Below are positions 1 through 7,142 of a DNA stretch of 64,000 nucleotides, piece after piece; positions within the stretch are counted from its first letter, which is position 1, and each line of letters opens with the position of its first letter. Position numbers and translations under genes: made by a program. Below the pieces are notes generated by a model, which worked only from the letters and a program-made list of their open reading frames with translations, was not told the origin of the DNA and searched no databases. This DNA comes from an uncultured Eggerthella sp. GTDB taxonomy: Bacteria; Actinomycetota; Coriobacteriia; Coriobacteriales; Eggerthellaceae. The stretch is from NCBI GenBank assembly GCA_905203045.1, contig CAJKUH010000001.1:186001-250000 (forward strand), given 5' to 3'.

Positions 1-667
1 TTTCCGAAATGGCATCGCCTGCTTGGGCATCGTCCAGGTGCTGGAACACGTTGGCGCGTTGCTTCGGGTCGAGCTGTTCCAGAATGTCGGCAACGTCGGC
101 AGGGTGCAGTTCTTCCAGGCGCGTGTGGCTTACCGAAAGCTGCACCTTCGAAAGGTCGCGATCGAGCAGTTCCATGTAGTTCCAGGCGATGATGCGCTCG
201 TCGATGGTTTTGCCGAACGCTTTCGCGATGCTGCAGGCGGCTTTTTCAACCCAGGGGGCCAGGCCGCGCAGAATGCCGCGTACGCCCACTTCAGCGCCCA
301 AAAGGCGCAGCTGCGTGCCAGAAGCGGAAAGCTTCAGGTCGTTTACGCGCACGACCTTCATGCCCTGCGTGTCGACGATCTGGCGATCAAGCAGGTCGCG
401 TGCCAGCAGAACCTCGGCAGGCTGCAGGTAGCTGAAGCGGATGGCCGTGCGGTCCACCTTCAGGCGGATGCCTTCTTCTTCGCTGAAGCCTTCCACGTAT
501 TTGCGCCAGGAAATCATGAACGGCGTTTTGCCTGGGCCCAAGAAAGCCAGGCTGGTGATACGCGGGAACACTTCGCCGGTTTGAATGGCCAAATCGGAAA
601 TGGAGCCGATCTTTTCGCCATTTGCGTCGACGACGGGTTCGCCGAGCATCTGAGATAAATAGAGCAT
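1..667 (-). CDS. MgtE-type magnesium transporter, N-terminal part (cut by window edge)
   Basis: The 5' end of a gene that runs off the left edge; about 222 codons are visible. The N-terminus reads MLYLSQMLGEPVVDANGEKI and holds two PRC-barrel-like segments (roughly residues 1-75 and 85-140). An MgtE N-domain follows, with the typical LHPADVADILEQLDPKQR stretch near residue 190. The CBS and membrane domains expected of MgtE would lie outside the window. PRC-barrel plus MgtE_N is a known actinobacterial arrangement of this Mg2+ transporter family. The start at 667 is chosen because TAGGGAGA sits just upstream. A cytosolic PRC/MgtE/CBS protein without the membrane channel cannot be excluded from the part seen. 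Confidence 0.8.
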   Translation of the reverse strand, partial: MLYLSQMLGEPVVDANGEKIGSISDLAIQTGEVFPRITSLAFLGPGKTPFMISWRKYVEGFSEEEGIRLKVDRTAIRFSYLQPAEVLLARDLLDRQIVDTQGMKVVRVNDLKLSASGTQLRLLGAEVGVRGILRGLAPWVEKAACSIAKAFGKTIDERIIAWNYMELLDRDLSKVQLSVSHTRLEELHPADVADILEQLDPKQRANVFQHLDDAQAGDAISE

Positions 668-677
668 GCAATTCTCC

Positions 678-788
678 CTAGGGATTGCGCTCGTTGGCGA
701 TGATGTACGGGCAGTGCAGCTGCTCGGCGCACAGCAATGCCAGCGGGCGTGATCCGGTCATGTCGCAGTCGTCCTTCGACCGCCACAC
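678..788 (-). CDS. possible small ORF just upstream of the mgtE-like gene
   Basis: An open frame of 37 codons from a GTG at 788 (or 28 from the ATG at 761) ends at a TAG only 10 bases before the mgtE-like start. The peptide is cysteine-containing and ends LLCAEQLHCPYIIANERNP. No Shine-Dalgarno sequence supports either start, and I recognise no family. It could be a leader peptide or chance. The rest of the 680-1038 interval holds no other supported gene and no clear rho-independent terminator for the MATE gene. Confidence 0.15.
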   Translation of the reverse strand: MWRSKDDCDMTGSRPLALLCAEQLHCPYIIANERNP

Positions 789-1038
789 GATGCAAGCATG
801 CAGAGGTCGAAGGCTAATTACTGTGAGGTTTCGATTTTCGAACCTTCAAGTAATGTCCTTTCCTAAATGAGTAAAAAGCGGCGCACGGGACCAAGCCCCT
901 TGGCGCAGCACACCTGATTTTACGCGAATGTGCCACGCTGGGGGCTTTTATGACGTGAAAAGAAAGTAAAAAACGGGTTTTAGCGGCAGGTTCGGGCGGG
1001 GGATTTGCGTTGAAGCTGCCTTGCGTCGTTGCAGCCCG

Positions 1039-2421
1039 TTACGCAACGCGCTCGATTGCGGCTTTGGCGGTTGACCCTGCGGCAAGCGTGTTTGGCGCTT
1101 TGCTTTTGGCTCGGGTGACGGCATACATGCCGGCGCATACGGTGGCGGAAACCGCCTCGGCTGCCAGCAGGGCCCATACCACGCCGTCGAGCCCGAAAAC
1201 CGCGCTGCCCACAAGGATGCAGGGGATCAGCGCCCCGCCGCGAACAATGGAAACCACGTTTGCGGCAATGCCTTTCCCTTCTGCCTGGAAAATGCCGGTG
1301 ATAAGGCCCGACACGCATTCGAAGGCGCAGGCGAAAAGCTGGGCGGTAAGGATGGCGGAAGCTATGGCTACCACGGCGCTATCAGCGGTGAACAGCGATA
1401 CAAGGGTTCCGCGGAAGGCGAAGACGATGCTGCCGGCGGCAAGACAGAACACGGCAAGGCAAAGAGTGGTTTTCTGCACGATTTCACGGACGCGGGCGTG
1501 GTTTTCGGCACCGTAGGCGGCTGCTATCAGGGGAACCACGCCTTCGAATATGCCCATGGCAACAAGGCCGATAAGCTGAATGATGCTCTGCGATACGCCG
1601 AACCCGGCAACTACTTCTTCGCCGTAGGCCATGGCGGCAGTGTTGAACACCAGACTCGAAACCGCGGTCAAAAGCGCCATGAGCATGGCGGCTGAGCCGA
1701 TTTTCAGCACTTCGGCAAGAAGGGCGGGCTTGATCACAGCGAAACGGGGGTCAATCGTGAACTCTGAGCTCTTTGCGATGGACGTGGCGTAGTAAATCAC
1801 GGCGGCAAGGTTGGCAATGGCGGTTGCCCATGCGGCACCGGCGACGCCGGCGTGCAGGCCGAAGATGAATGCCGGGTCAAGCACGATGTTAAGCACCGAG
1901 CTTCCCATCATGCCGTACATGGCGGTTTTCGAATCGGCTTTTGCGCGAACTACCTGGCACAACGCAAGGTTGAGCATTGAAGCGGGCACGGCAAGCGCGG
2001 TGACGCTTAAAAACGTTTGGGTTGCCTGGCGCGCATCGCCTGTAGCGCCGAGCAGGGAAAGAAGCGGATCGATGCAGGCAAGGGATGCGAAGGCCATCAC
2101 CACGGAAAGCGCGAGCGTTGCCCACAGCGCAAAGGAGCTGAGGCGCTTCGTTGTTTCGCCATCGTGCATTCCCAGATGGCGGGATATGGCGGTGCCGACG
2201 CCTACGCCGATGAGGTCGGCAAGTGCCATGACTACGGCAAGGTAGGGCAGGCAAAGCGATACCGCTGCCAGGGCGGAAGTATCGCCCAGGAAGCCAATGA
2301 ACAGGGTGTCGGTGAAGTTGTAGATGGTGCCGATTGCCATGGCGAAGATCATGGGTAGCGCCATGTGCTTGATAGCCTTGAATACGGGGGCTTCTTCGAG
2401 CCAGTACGTTGATTCTTCCAT
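1039..2421 (-). CDS. MATE family multidrug/Na+ antiporter
   Basis: A 460-residue integral membrane protein with the twelve hydrophobic segments expected of the MATE family. It has two homologous halves; the first begins near MALPMIFAMAIGTIYNFTDT and contains the family-typical LFIGFLGDTSALAAVSL stretch. MATE proteins expel drugs or metabolites in exchange for Na+ or H+. The start at 2421 (MEESTYWLEE) is preferred over longer readings because AGAAAGGA sits correctly before it. It lies 137 bases downstream of a marR-type gene on the same strand, so the two probably form one operon in which MarR represses the pump. The substrate cannot be told from sequence. Confidence 0.9.
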   Translation of the reverse strand: MEESTYWLEEAPVFKAIKHMALPMIFAMAIGTIYNFTDTLFIGFLGDTSALAAVSLCLPYLAVVMALADLIGVGVGTAISRHLGMHDGETTKRLSSFALWATLALSVVMAFASLACIDPLLSLLGATGDARQATQTFLSVTALAVPASMLNLALCQVVRAKADSKTAMYGMMGSSVLNIVLDPAFIFGLHAGVAGAAWATAIANLAAVIYYATSIAKSSEFTIDPRFAVIKPALLAEVLKIGSAAMLMALLTAVSSLVFNTAAMAYGEEVVAGFGVSQSIIQLIGLVAMGIFEGVVPLIAAAYGAENHARVREIVQKTTLCLAVFCLAAGSIVFAFRGTLVSLFTADSAVVAIASAILTAQLFACAFECVSGLITGIFQAEGKGIAANVVSIVRGGALIPCILVGSAVFGLDGVVWALLAAEAVSATVCAGMYAVTRAKSKAPNTLAAGSTAKAAIERVA

Positions 2422-2558
2422 GGGAGTCCTTTCTGATTTTGGGCGCACGAAGCTAAGCCCTGGGGTTTATGGGTTTCGAAATGCCAGGGCTGGCTGTGTG
2501 CTATGTGCTTTTTAGAAGAGGAAGGGATGCTCAGGGCCGATTGGGCGCGCCTGGCTTT

Positions 2559-3191
2559 CTATCGCCTTTCAGTGTGGCCTGCTCCGAATCCGCCGAAGCC
2601 CGGGAACCCGCCGAAACCGCCGAAACCGGGGAATCCCCCGAAACCAGCAGGGGGCTTTCCCTCGAAGGCACCTTCGTCCATGAACCTCTGAACCATTTCT
2701 TCGCGCTGCTTTGCTGCTGCTTTCATGGCTTCAACCATTTCGGGACCGAGCTCCTTTTCGATGTTGGCAATCATGCGGTCAAGAAAGCCTTCCAGCGCAT
2801 CAAGCTCTTTTTCCGAGAATCCTTCGAGCAGGAAAGCGTGAGGGTTCTCGATGGGTTCGTCCTGTTGCTGGGCCTTTCCCTTTTCCGTAAGGTAGGCGAG
2901 CATAACGCGCTTGTCTGCTTCGGAGGGGCGGCGTTCGACGAGGCCCGCCTTTTCCATTTTTGCGAGCGTTTCGTTAAGCGAGGAAACGCGCAGGTCCAAG
3001 ATGGTTGCCAGTTCCTTGGTGCTGATGCCGTCTTTGAGCTTCAGCAGGGCAAGCACGCGCCCTTGGCCCCTGCTTTTGTTTGACCAGGGGTTGCTGGGCG
3101 CCTGCCCCGGCTTGCGACCATGCCCTTGCATATGCAGCGAAAGGGTTTGCAAGAGCAGGTATTTCTCGAAAACCGATTCTTTGGTTGCCAT
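2559..3191 (-). CDS. MarR family transcriptional regulator with Gly/Phe-rich tail
   Basis: A 210-residue regulator. Residues about 20-120 form a winged helix of the MarR type (ELATILDLRVSSLNETLAKM, then the wing VERRPSEADKRVMLAYLTEKG). A helical region follows (about 125-180), then an unusual glycine/phenylalanine/proline tail built from GGFPGF-like units and ending GAGHTERR. The start at 3191 has AAGAAAGGA in front; upstream in-frame starts lack a ribosome site. As the first gene of the marR-MATE pair it is the obvious candidate to bind the three repeated operators at 3334-3414 and control both genes. The ligand is unknown. The tail is not part of the core MarR fold. Confidence 0.88.
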   Translation of the reverse strand: MATKESVFEKYLLLQTLSLHMQGHGRKPGQAPSNPWSNKSRGQGRVLALLKLKDGISTKELATILDLRVSSLNETLAKMEKAGLVERRPSEADKRVMLAYLTEKGKAQQQDEPIENPHAFLLEGFSEKELDALEGFLDRMIANIEKELGPEMVEAMKAAAKQREEMVQRFMDEGAFEGKPPAGFGGFPGFGGFGGFPGFGGFGAGHTERR

Positions 3192-3333
3192 AGGTGATCC
3201 TTTCTTCGTGGGTGCCGCTGCGCCTTTTGTTGCCGTCGTTCCCTTCGTGCCCTTCGGGCTTTTTGACGTCACGGCGACTTTCGGAAAGCAGGGCAGAGGC
3301 TCTTGCTGCCGTTCTGTGCTGCGGCTGGTTTCT

Positions 3334-3414
3334 AACGGTACCTGTTGTTTTTGACGTGATAAAGATTAAACGGTACCTGTTGGAAATGCAAGGGAAAACT
3401 TAACGGTACCGGTA
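3334..3414. promoter_or_regulatory. three repeated operators, AACGGTACC(T/G)GT
   Basis: The motif AACGGTACCTGTT occurs at 3334-3346 and 3369-3381, and AACGGTACCGGTA at 3402-3414. The units are spaced 35 and 33 bases apart, about three helical turns. Each is a near-palindrome centred on GGTACC. The middle copy lies inside the spacer of the predicted leftward promoter and the others flank it, an arrangement typical of a repressor site. Binding by the adjacent MarR protein is inferred. Confidence 0.6.
3363..3391 (-). promoter_or_regulatory. sigma70-type promoter of marR-MATE
   Basis: On the minus strand TTGCAT (3391-3386) and TAATCT (3368-3363) are separated by 17 bases, and the spacer contains one GGTACC operator. 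The predicted transcript would start near 3356 and have a 5' leader of about 165 bases before the marR start at 3191. Confidence 0.55.
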
Positions 3415-3804
3415 GAAAATTTCAGGGAGATGATGGAGAAGGGTTCGGCACCTGAAAGAGAGGTCGGTGGACGGAAGAATGGTTGAAGGCTGGAAGGATG
3501 GCTGCAAACATGCACGGTGCCAGCGGGCGTAGGGTGCGGCAAAGAAACAGACCCGCCGTGTCCTTGCCAGGGTGTTAGCGCATATGGCTGCGGAGCATGG
3601 AGACGGGGCTTCTGCAGTGATAGCTGGTTTTGCTTCAATCTCATTCGGTGCCTTGCGCTTGGCGAGGATGCTTGCACGCATGTTAGTGCAAGCGGTGGCG
3701 ATAACCGCTTCTGTTGCCTGTGTGGCGGGTGCTGCTAGGGGTGGGGTACGCGCTGCGGTCTTTTACGCAGTCCATCACAATTCCTTCATATTTCAAAAAA
3801 GGTG
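3415..3804. other. intergenic region, no supported gene
   Basis: About 390 bases between the marR operator region and the tRNA promoter. The open frames are short, lack ribosome sites and match no family I know. A 78-codon frame starting at 3572 has alanine-rich hydrophobic content but no support. Confidence 0.5.
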
Positions 3805-3833
3805 TTGACGCAGAGGGTTAAAACGAAGATACT
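3805..3833 (+). promoter_or_regulatory. promoter of tRNA-Arg
   Basis: TTGACG (3805-3810), a 17-base spacer and GATACT (3828-3833). The predicted start near 3840 is about 10 bases ahead of the mature tRNA 5' end. Confidence 0.65.
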
Positions 3834-3850
3834 AATTTTCGTTGCGAAAC

Positions 3851-3927
3851 GCGCCGTTACCTCAGCTGGATAGAGGGACTGACTACGAATCAGTACGTCG
3901 GGGGTTCGAATCCCTCACGGCGCACCA
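3851..3927 (+). tRNA. tRNA-Arg (anticodon ACG)
   Basis: The acceptor arms GCGCCGT (3851-3857) and ACGGCGC (3917-3923) pair fully. The anticodon stem ACTGA/TCAGT closes the seven-base loop CTACGAA, giving anticodon ACG, which reads CGN arginine codons after A34 deamination. The T arm GGGGGTTCGAATCCCTC is standard. Discriminator A is followed by an encoded CCA (3925-3927). A terminator follows directly. The 3' end of a tRNA gene is a common integration target, and the AT-rich capsule genes begin just downstream. Confidence 0.97.
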
Positions 3928-3938
3928 TCGAACTTCAA

Positions 3939-3965
3939 AAGCTCGCCAATCGGCGAGCTTTTTTT
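3939..3965 (+). terminator. rho-independent terminator of tRNA-Arg
   Basis: AAGCTCGCC (3939-3947), loop AATC, GGCGAGCTT (3952-3960), followed by a T run: a perfect 9-bp stem. Confidence 0.9.
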
Positions 3966-3966
3966 A

Positions 3967-3994
3967 TTGCCGTATACCTTACTGGCTCTATACG
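3967..3994 (+). promoter_or_regulatory. candidate promoter of the capsule (pgs) genes
   Basis: TTGCCG (3967-3972), 16-base spacer, TATACG (3989-3994), placed immediately after the tRNA terminator and upstream of the first capsule gene. This is inferred from hexamer match and position only. Confidence 0.4.
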
Positions 3995-4045
3995 GGCCCA
4001 TATCCCTTCAACGTTTTTGCTGCACCTTCCTTGGAAGAAAGCCAT

Positions 4046-4135
4046 ATGAATGGGGCCGACTTTCTGGGCAGGCTGTTCGTTCCCTCTCGTTTCCTTGGGG
4101 CGCCGTATTTAGTCTCTCAGGATCCAAAAGACTAA
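4046..4135 (+). CDS. possible 29-residue small protein before pgsB
   Basis: ATG at 4046 is preceded by TTGGAAGAAAG at a usable distance. It opens a 29-codon frame (begins MNGADFLGRLFV, ends SQDPKD) that stops 85 bases before the preferred pgsB start. It matches no family I know; the small PgsE/CapE proteins of bacilli do not resemble it. It could be a leader peptide or chance. Confidence 0.25.
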   Translation: MNGADFLGRLFVPSRFLGAPYLVSQDPKD

Positions 4136-4219
4136 TAATTGAACAAAAAACTTGCCCTACATACCTCCTCCACATTATCCTTGAGGCCTGTTTATCAGGC
4201 AAAAGAAGGAAAAGAAGTC

Positions 4220-5470
4220 TTGTCATTAGTTATAGCTTTATCGGTTATTGCGGCTTTAACCGCTTATGGCGTATTTGAAAAGCGGGCGAACGATAAGAGC
4301 CTGAGTGGCATACCGCTCCGAATAAACGTAAATGGTATTCGAGGCAAATCCACGGTAACCCGTTTGGTGACAAGCGTTCTGGCTGAGGGTGGATATAACG
4401 TCATCGGGAAGACGACGGGTACAGCTGCAAGACTTCTTTATCCCGATGGAACGGAAGTTCCTATCAAAAGAAAACCTGAGGGTGCCAATATTAAAGAGCA
4501 AATTAAATGCATTGATAAGGCGTCGAAATTCGGGGCTGATGCCATGGTGTTCGAATGCATGGCATTAAAGCCTGAATACCAAGAGCTTGTGCAAAAGGAC
4601 ATGGTTAGAGCTCAGGTTTATGTTGTAGTGAATGTCCTTGAAGACCACTTGGACGTAATGGGACCTACGACAGATGACATTTCTCGCGTGTTCTCCAAGA
4701 GCATTCCGTGGAATGGCGTGACAATCACCATGCCCGGTCCCCATATTGACGTTTTTGACAGGGTTTGCCGGAGACGTCATTGCAGGCTTGTCGTAGCGAA
4801 TGAGGACAACGTAGATCCGGCTTTCCTCGACAAGTTTTCTTATGAGCTGTTTCCCGCCAATGCTGTTATTGCCTATGAAGTGGCAAAAACATTAGGTATT
4901 CCACGGGGTGTGGCTGAAGCCGGGATGCTGAAGGCGAATCCCGATCCAGGTGCATTAAGAATTGTTGAAGTAGAAAATCCCCATATCGTTTTTGTCAATG
5001 GGTTTGCCGCCAACGAGCCCTCTTCTTCGATTGCCATCTGGAAACGTATGGAATCGAAGGGGCTTACGAAGGATCGTGTAGTGGTGCTGTTCAACGGGCG
5101 CCCTGACCGCGTTGACAGGACCGATCAATTTATCAGGGATTTCTTTCCCAAGCTTCCCAACGGCACGGTTCTGGTTGGAATGGGCCAGGGCTTAAAGCGC
5201 CTGAACAAAGCGTACAAAAAGGGCAAATATCCCAACCTGAGTCGATACGTGGATATGGAAGGGAAAAAGGCGGCGGAGGTGATTCGTCTGTTTTCCAGTT
5301 CTGAGTTTGAAGGCTCGGTCGTGTTGGGTGTAGGGAACATACACGGTGACGCCATTGATCTGATCGATATGATGGAGTGCAATGACGATTCGATGCCGGT
5401 TCTAGATCATCAAAATTTTCATGGCGTTAGTGGCCTGCTGAAAGGAAAGAAATGGCTTCGTCGTTCGTAA
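4220..5470 (+). CDS. pgsB: poly-gamma-glutamate synthase subunit PgsB/CapB
   Basis: An ATP-dependent amide ligase, Mur-ligase-like, that polymerises glutamate through gamma linkages at the membrane together with PgsC and PgsA. The protein has one N-terminal membrane helix, then the ATP-binding motif NGIRGKSTVTR. Conserved family stretches follow: GKTTGTAARLLYPDG, RKPEGANI, NVLEDHLDVMGP, and FVNGFAANEPSSS near the C-terminus. No ATG opens the frame. I prefer the TTG at 4220, which has AGAAGGAAAAG before it and yields about 416 residues beginning at the membrane helix, close to the usual length (about 393). A TTG at 4139 would add 27 residues without support. It overlaps pgsC by 19 bases. Base composition is more AT-rich than the genes outside the block. 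Confidence 0.92.
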   Translation: MSLVIALSVIAALTAYGVFEKRANDKSLSGIPLRINVNGIRGKSTVTRLVTSVLAEGGYNVIGKTTGTAARLLYPDGTEVPIKRKPEGANIKEQIKCIDKASKFGADAMVFECMALKPEYQELVQKDMVRAQVYVVVNVLEDHLDVMGPTTDDISRVFSKSIPWNGVTITMPGPHIDVFDRVCRRRHCRLVVANEDNVDPAFLDKFSYELFPANAVIAYEVAKTLGIPRGVAEAGMLKANPDPGALRIVEVENPHIVFVNGFAANEPSSSIAIWKRMESKGLTKDRVVVLFNGRPDRVDRTDQFIRDFFPKLPNGTVLVGMGQGLKRLNKAYKKGKYPNLSRYVDMEGKKAAEVIRLFSSSEFEGSVVLGVGNIHGDAIDLIDMMECNDDSMPVLDHQNFHGVSGLLKGKKWLRRS

Positions 5471-5917
5471 TGGATTTCGCGCTGGTCCTGATTATCGGAT
5501 TGGCAGTTTCACTGGTTATGTCGGAGATATTTGGTGTGTCTCCAGGCGGTATTATCACCCCTGCATATCTTGCTATGACGCTTGATGACCCTCAAGTTAT
5601 CATCGTTATTTGTGTTATTGCTTTGGCCTCTTATTTGATTGTCCAGTATGGGCTTTCACGCATCATGATGATTTATGGGCGCAGGAAGTTCATCGCGTTT
5701 ATGCTCGTTGCGGTAACCATGAAATTGGCTATGGATTACCTTTTTTCCTCTTGTTCCGTATGGATCGCTCGAATTTAGAGGTATAGGCCTTATTGTTCCC
5801 GCCCTAATCGCAAACCAGATATCCAAACAGGGTCCTGTTCTCACGTTTGGTATGGCTGCAATAGCGACTCTCATAGTATTTCTTATTATGAATGCCTTCT
5901 ATTTCTTGGGGTTGTAG
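5452..5917 (+). pseudogene. pgsC: poly-gamma-glutamate synthase subunit PgsC/CapC, frameshifted
   Basis: PgsC is the small multi-helix membrane partner of PgsB and is needed for polymerisation or export. The frame starting at 5452 (after AAAGGAAAGAA) reads 108 codons and stops at 5778. Its first 96 or so residues match PgsC well (SEIFGVSPGGIITPAYLA, YGRRKFIAF). The missing C-terminal third is intact in the +1 frame (begins PLVPYGSLEFRGIGLIVPA) and ends at TAG 5915-5917, giving the normal length of about 149. The shift falls in a run of six T at 5741-5746; five T would restore a single frame. It may be a sequencing error, a real inactivation, transcriptional slippage on the T run or a programmed +1 shift. 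Confidence 0.85.
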
Positions 5918-5918
5918 C

Positions 5919-7142
5919 ATGTGCGCTGAAAAGGAGCGAAAGCTCACAATCAAAGAAAAGGCCCTTCGCTATAAGCACAAACATAGAGGAATGAGTCTCG
6001 GTAGGGGGCTTGTAGCATTAATCCTGCTGGTTCTCTTGATGCTTCTTGTGTCAGGTCGTTCGCTGACATCGCTAGGGACTTCTCCTGCTGCCGATGGAGA
6101 GTCAAATCTGTTGCAAAGTAGGTCAAATCTTCTTGAGGCCACGTTTGTCGGGGACATCAACCTATCCAATGGAGAAGAACGCCTTGCGTCAGTAGCTGGG
6201 GTGTCCTCTATCTTTTCGAAGACTAAGGATTCATGGGCAAATTCTGACCTTGTGCTCGGAAATCTTGAATCGGTGTTGTTGGAGGAGGGAGAGAAGTACA
6301 AAAGTGCAAAAGACGGCTCAAATAAGCTAGGTACGAAATCGGATTTTGCCAAAGGATTGAAAGATGCCGGGTTCACTGCTCTTTCTCTCGCCAATGACCA
6401 TTCCGCCGATTATGAGAAGAAGGGCCTTAAATCGACCTTGTCCGCGCTTGATTCGGTCGGTATAGAGACCATCGGCGCAGGGGAAAACTCCAGTGAAGCT
6501 GCGGATCCTTTGGTGAAGGATGTAAATGGAATAAAGATCGCTGTTTACACCATGAGCGATGTCGTTCCAGAGGAATCTGCGGCAACAGTTAGTTCTCCCG
6601 GAATCGCGACGGCAAGCAATAGCGACTTATTCATGAACATTTACAAAATGCGCGAATCAGTCGACTTGATAGTAGTAAATGTTCATTGGGGGTATGAATA
6701 CACTTCAACAGAAAGCAAAGAGCAGCAGGAGCTTGCCCACGATCTGGTTGAGGCCGGTGCCGATGTCGTAGTCGGTGAGCATTCGCATACCCTTCAGCCC
6801 ATTGAAATGTACCAGGGTAAATTAATCGTGTATGGGCTAGGAGACTATTCGCACGATAACGCCTGGACCAGGACAAAAGACGGTGCGATGCTTCATCTGG
6901 TTGTGGATTCTCAGCACCAGGTTGATGCTCGTCTTCAGTTTATTAGGATCGAGGGAGGAATCCCGACCACTACAGTGGGGGATTTCTATATAGATAGGGA
7001 TACAAAAATTGCTACTCAGCACCTGGACAAATTAGATTATTCCCTTGATGGTTCCACTCTTACGATTCCTTTGGGCAACTTAGGGGACAATTATTCCGGT
7101 CATACAGATGAATATGAGGAAGAGGCTCAGCAGAATGACTAA
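5919..7142 (+). CDS. pgsA: poly-gamma-glutamate biosynthesis protein PgsA/CapA
   Basis: A membrane-anchored protein of 407 residues. One helix lies near residues 35-50 (GLVALILLVLLMLLV), followed by an extracytoplasmic metallophosphatase-like CapA domain. Visible family motifs are FVGDINLSNGEER, LANDHSADYEKKG, VNVHWGYEYTS, VVVGEHSHTLQPIE and YGLGDYSHD. These are slightly divergent from the usual GHHPH and SLGNF forms. PgsA is needed for export or anchoring of the polymer with PgsB and PgsC. The start at 5919 overlaps the end of the shifted pgsC frame (GGGGTTGTAGC before it), which argues that the whole pgsC was translated when the operon was assembled. It overlaps the next gene by 8 bases. 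Confidence 0.9.
   Translation: MCAEKERKLTIKEKALRYKHKHRGMSLGRGLVALILLVLLMLLVSGRSLTSLGTSPAADGESNLLQSRSNLLEATFVGDINLSNGEERLASVAGVSSIFSKTKDSWANSDLVLGNLESVLLEEGEKYKSAKDGSNKLGTKSDFAKGLKDAGFTALSLANDHSADYEKKGLKSTLSALDSVGIETIGAGENSSEAADPLVKDVNGIKIAVYTMSDVVPEESAATVSSPGIATASNSDLFMNIYKMRESVDLIVVNVHWGYEYTSTESKEQQELAHDLVEAGADVVVGEHSHTLQPIEMYQGKLIVYGLGDYSHDNAWTRTKDGAMLHLVVDSQHQVDARLQFIRIEGGIPTTTVGDFYIDRDTKIATQHLDKLDYSLDGSTLTIPLGNLGDNYSGHTDEYEEEAQQND

Noticed and set aside
3572..3808. 78-codon alanine-rich frame before tRNA-Arg
   Set aside because: GTG start without ribosome site, runs into the tRNA promoter, no recognisable family.
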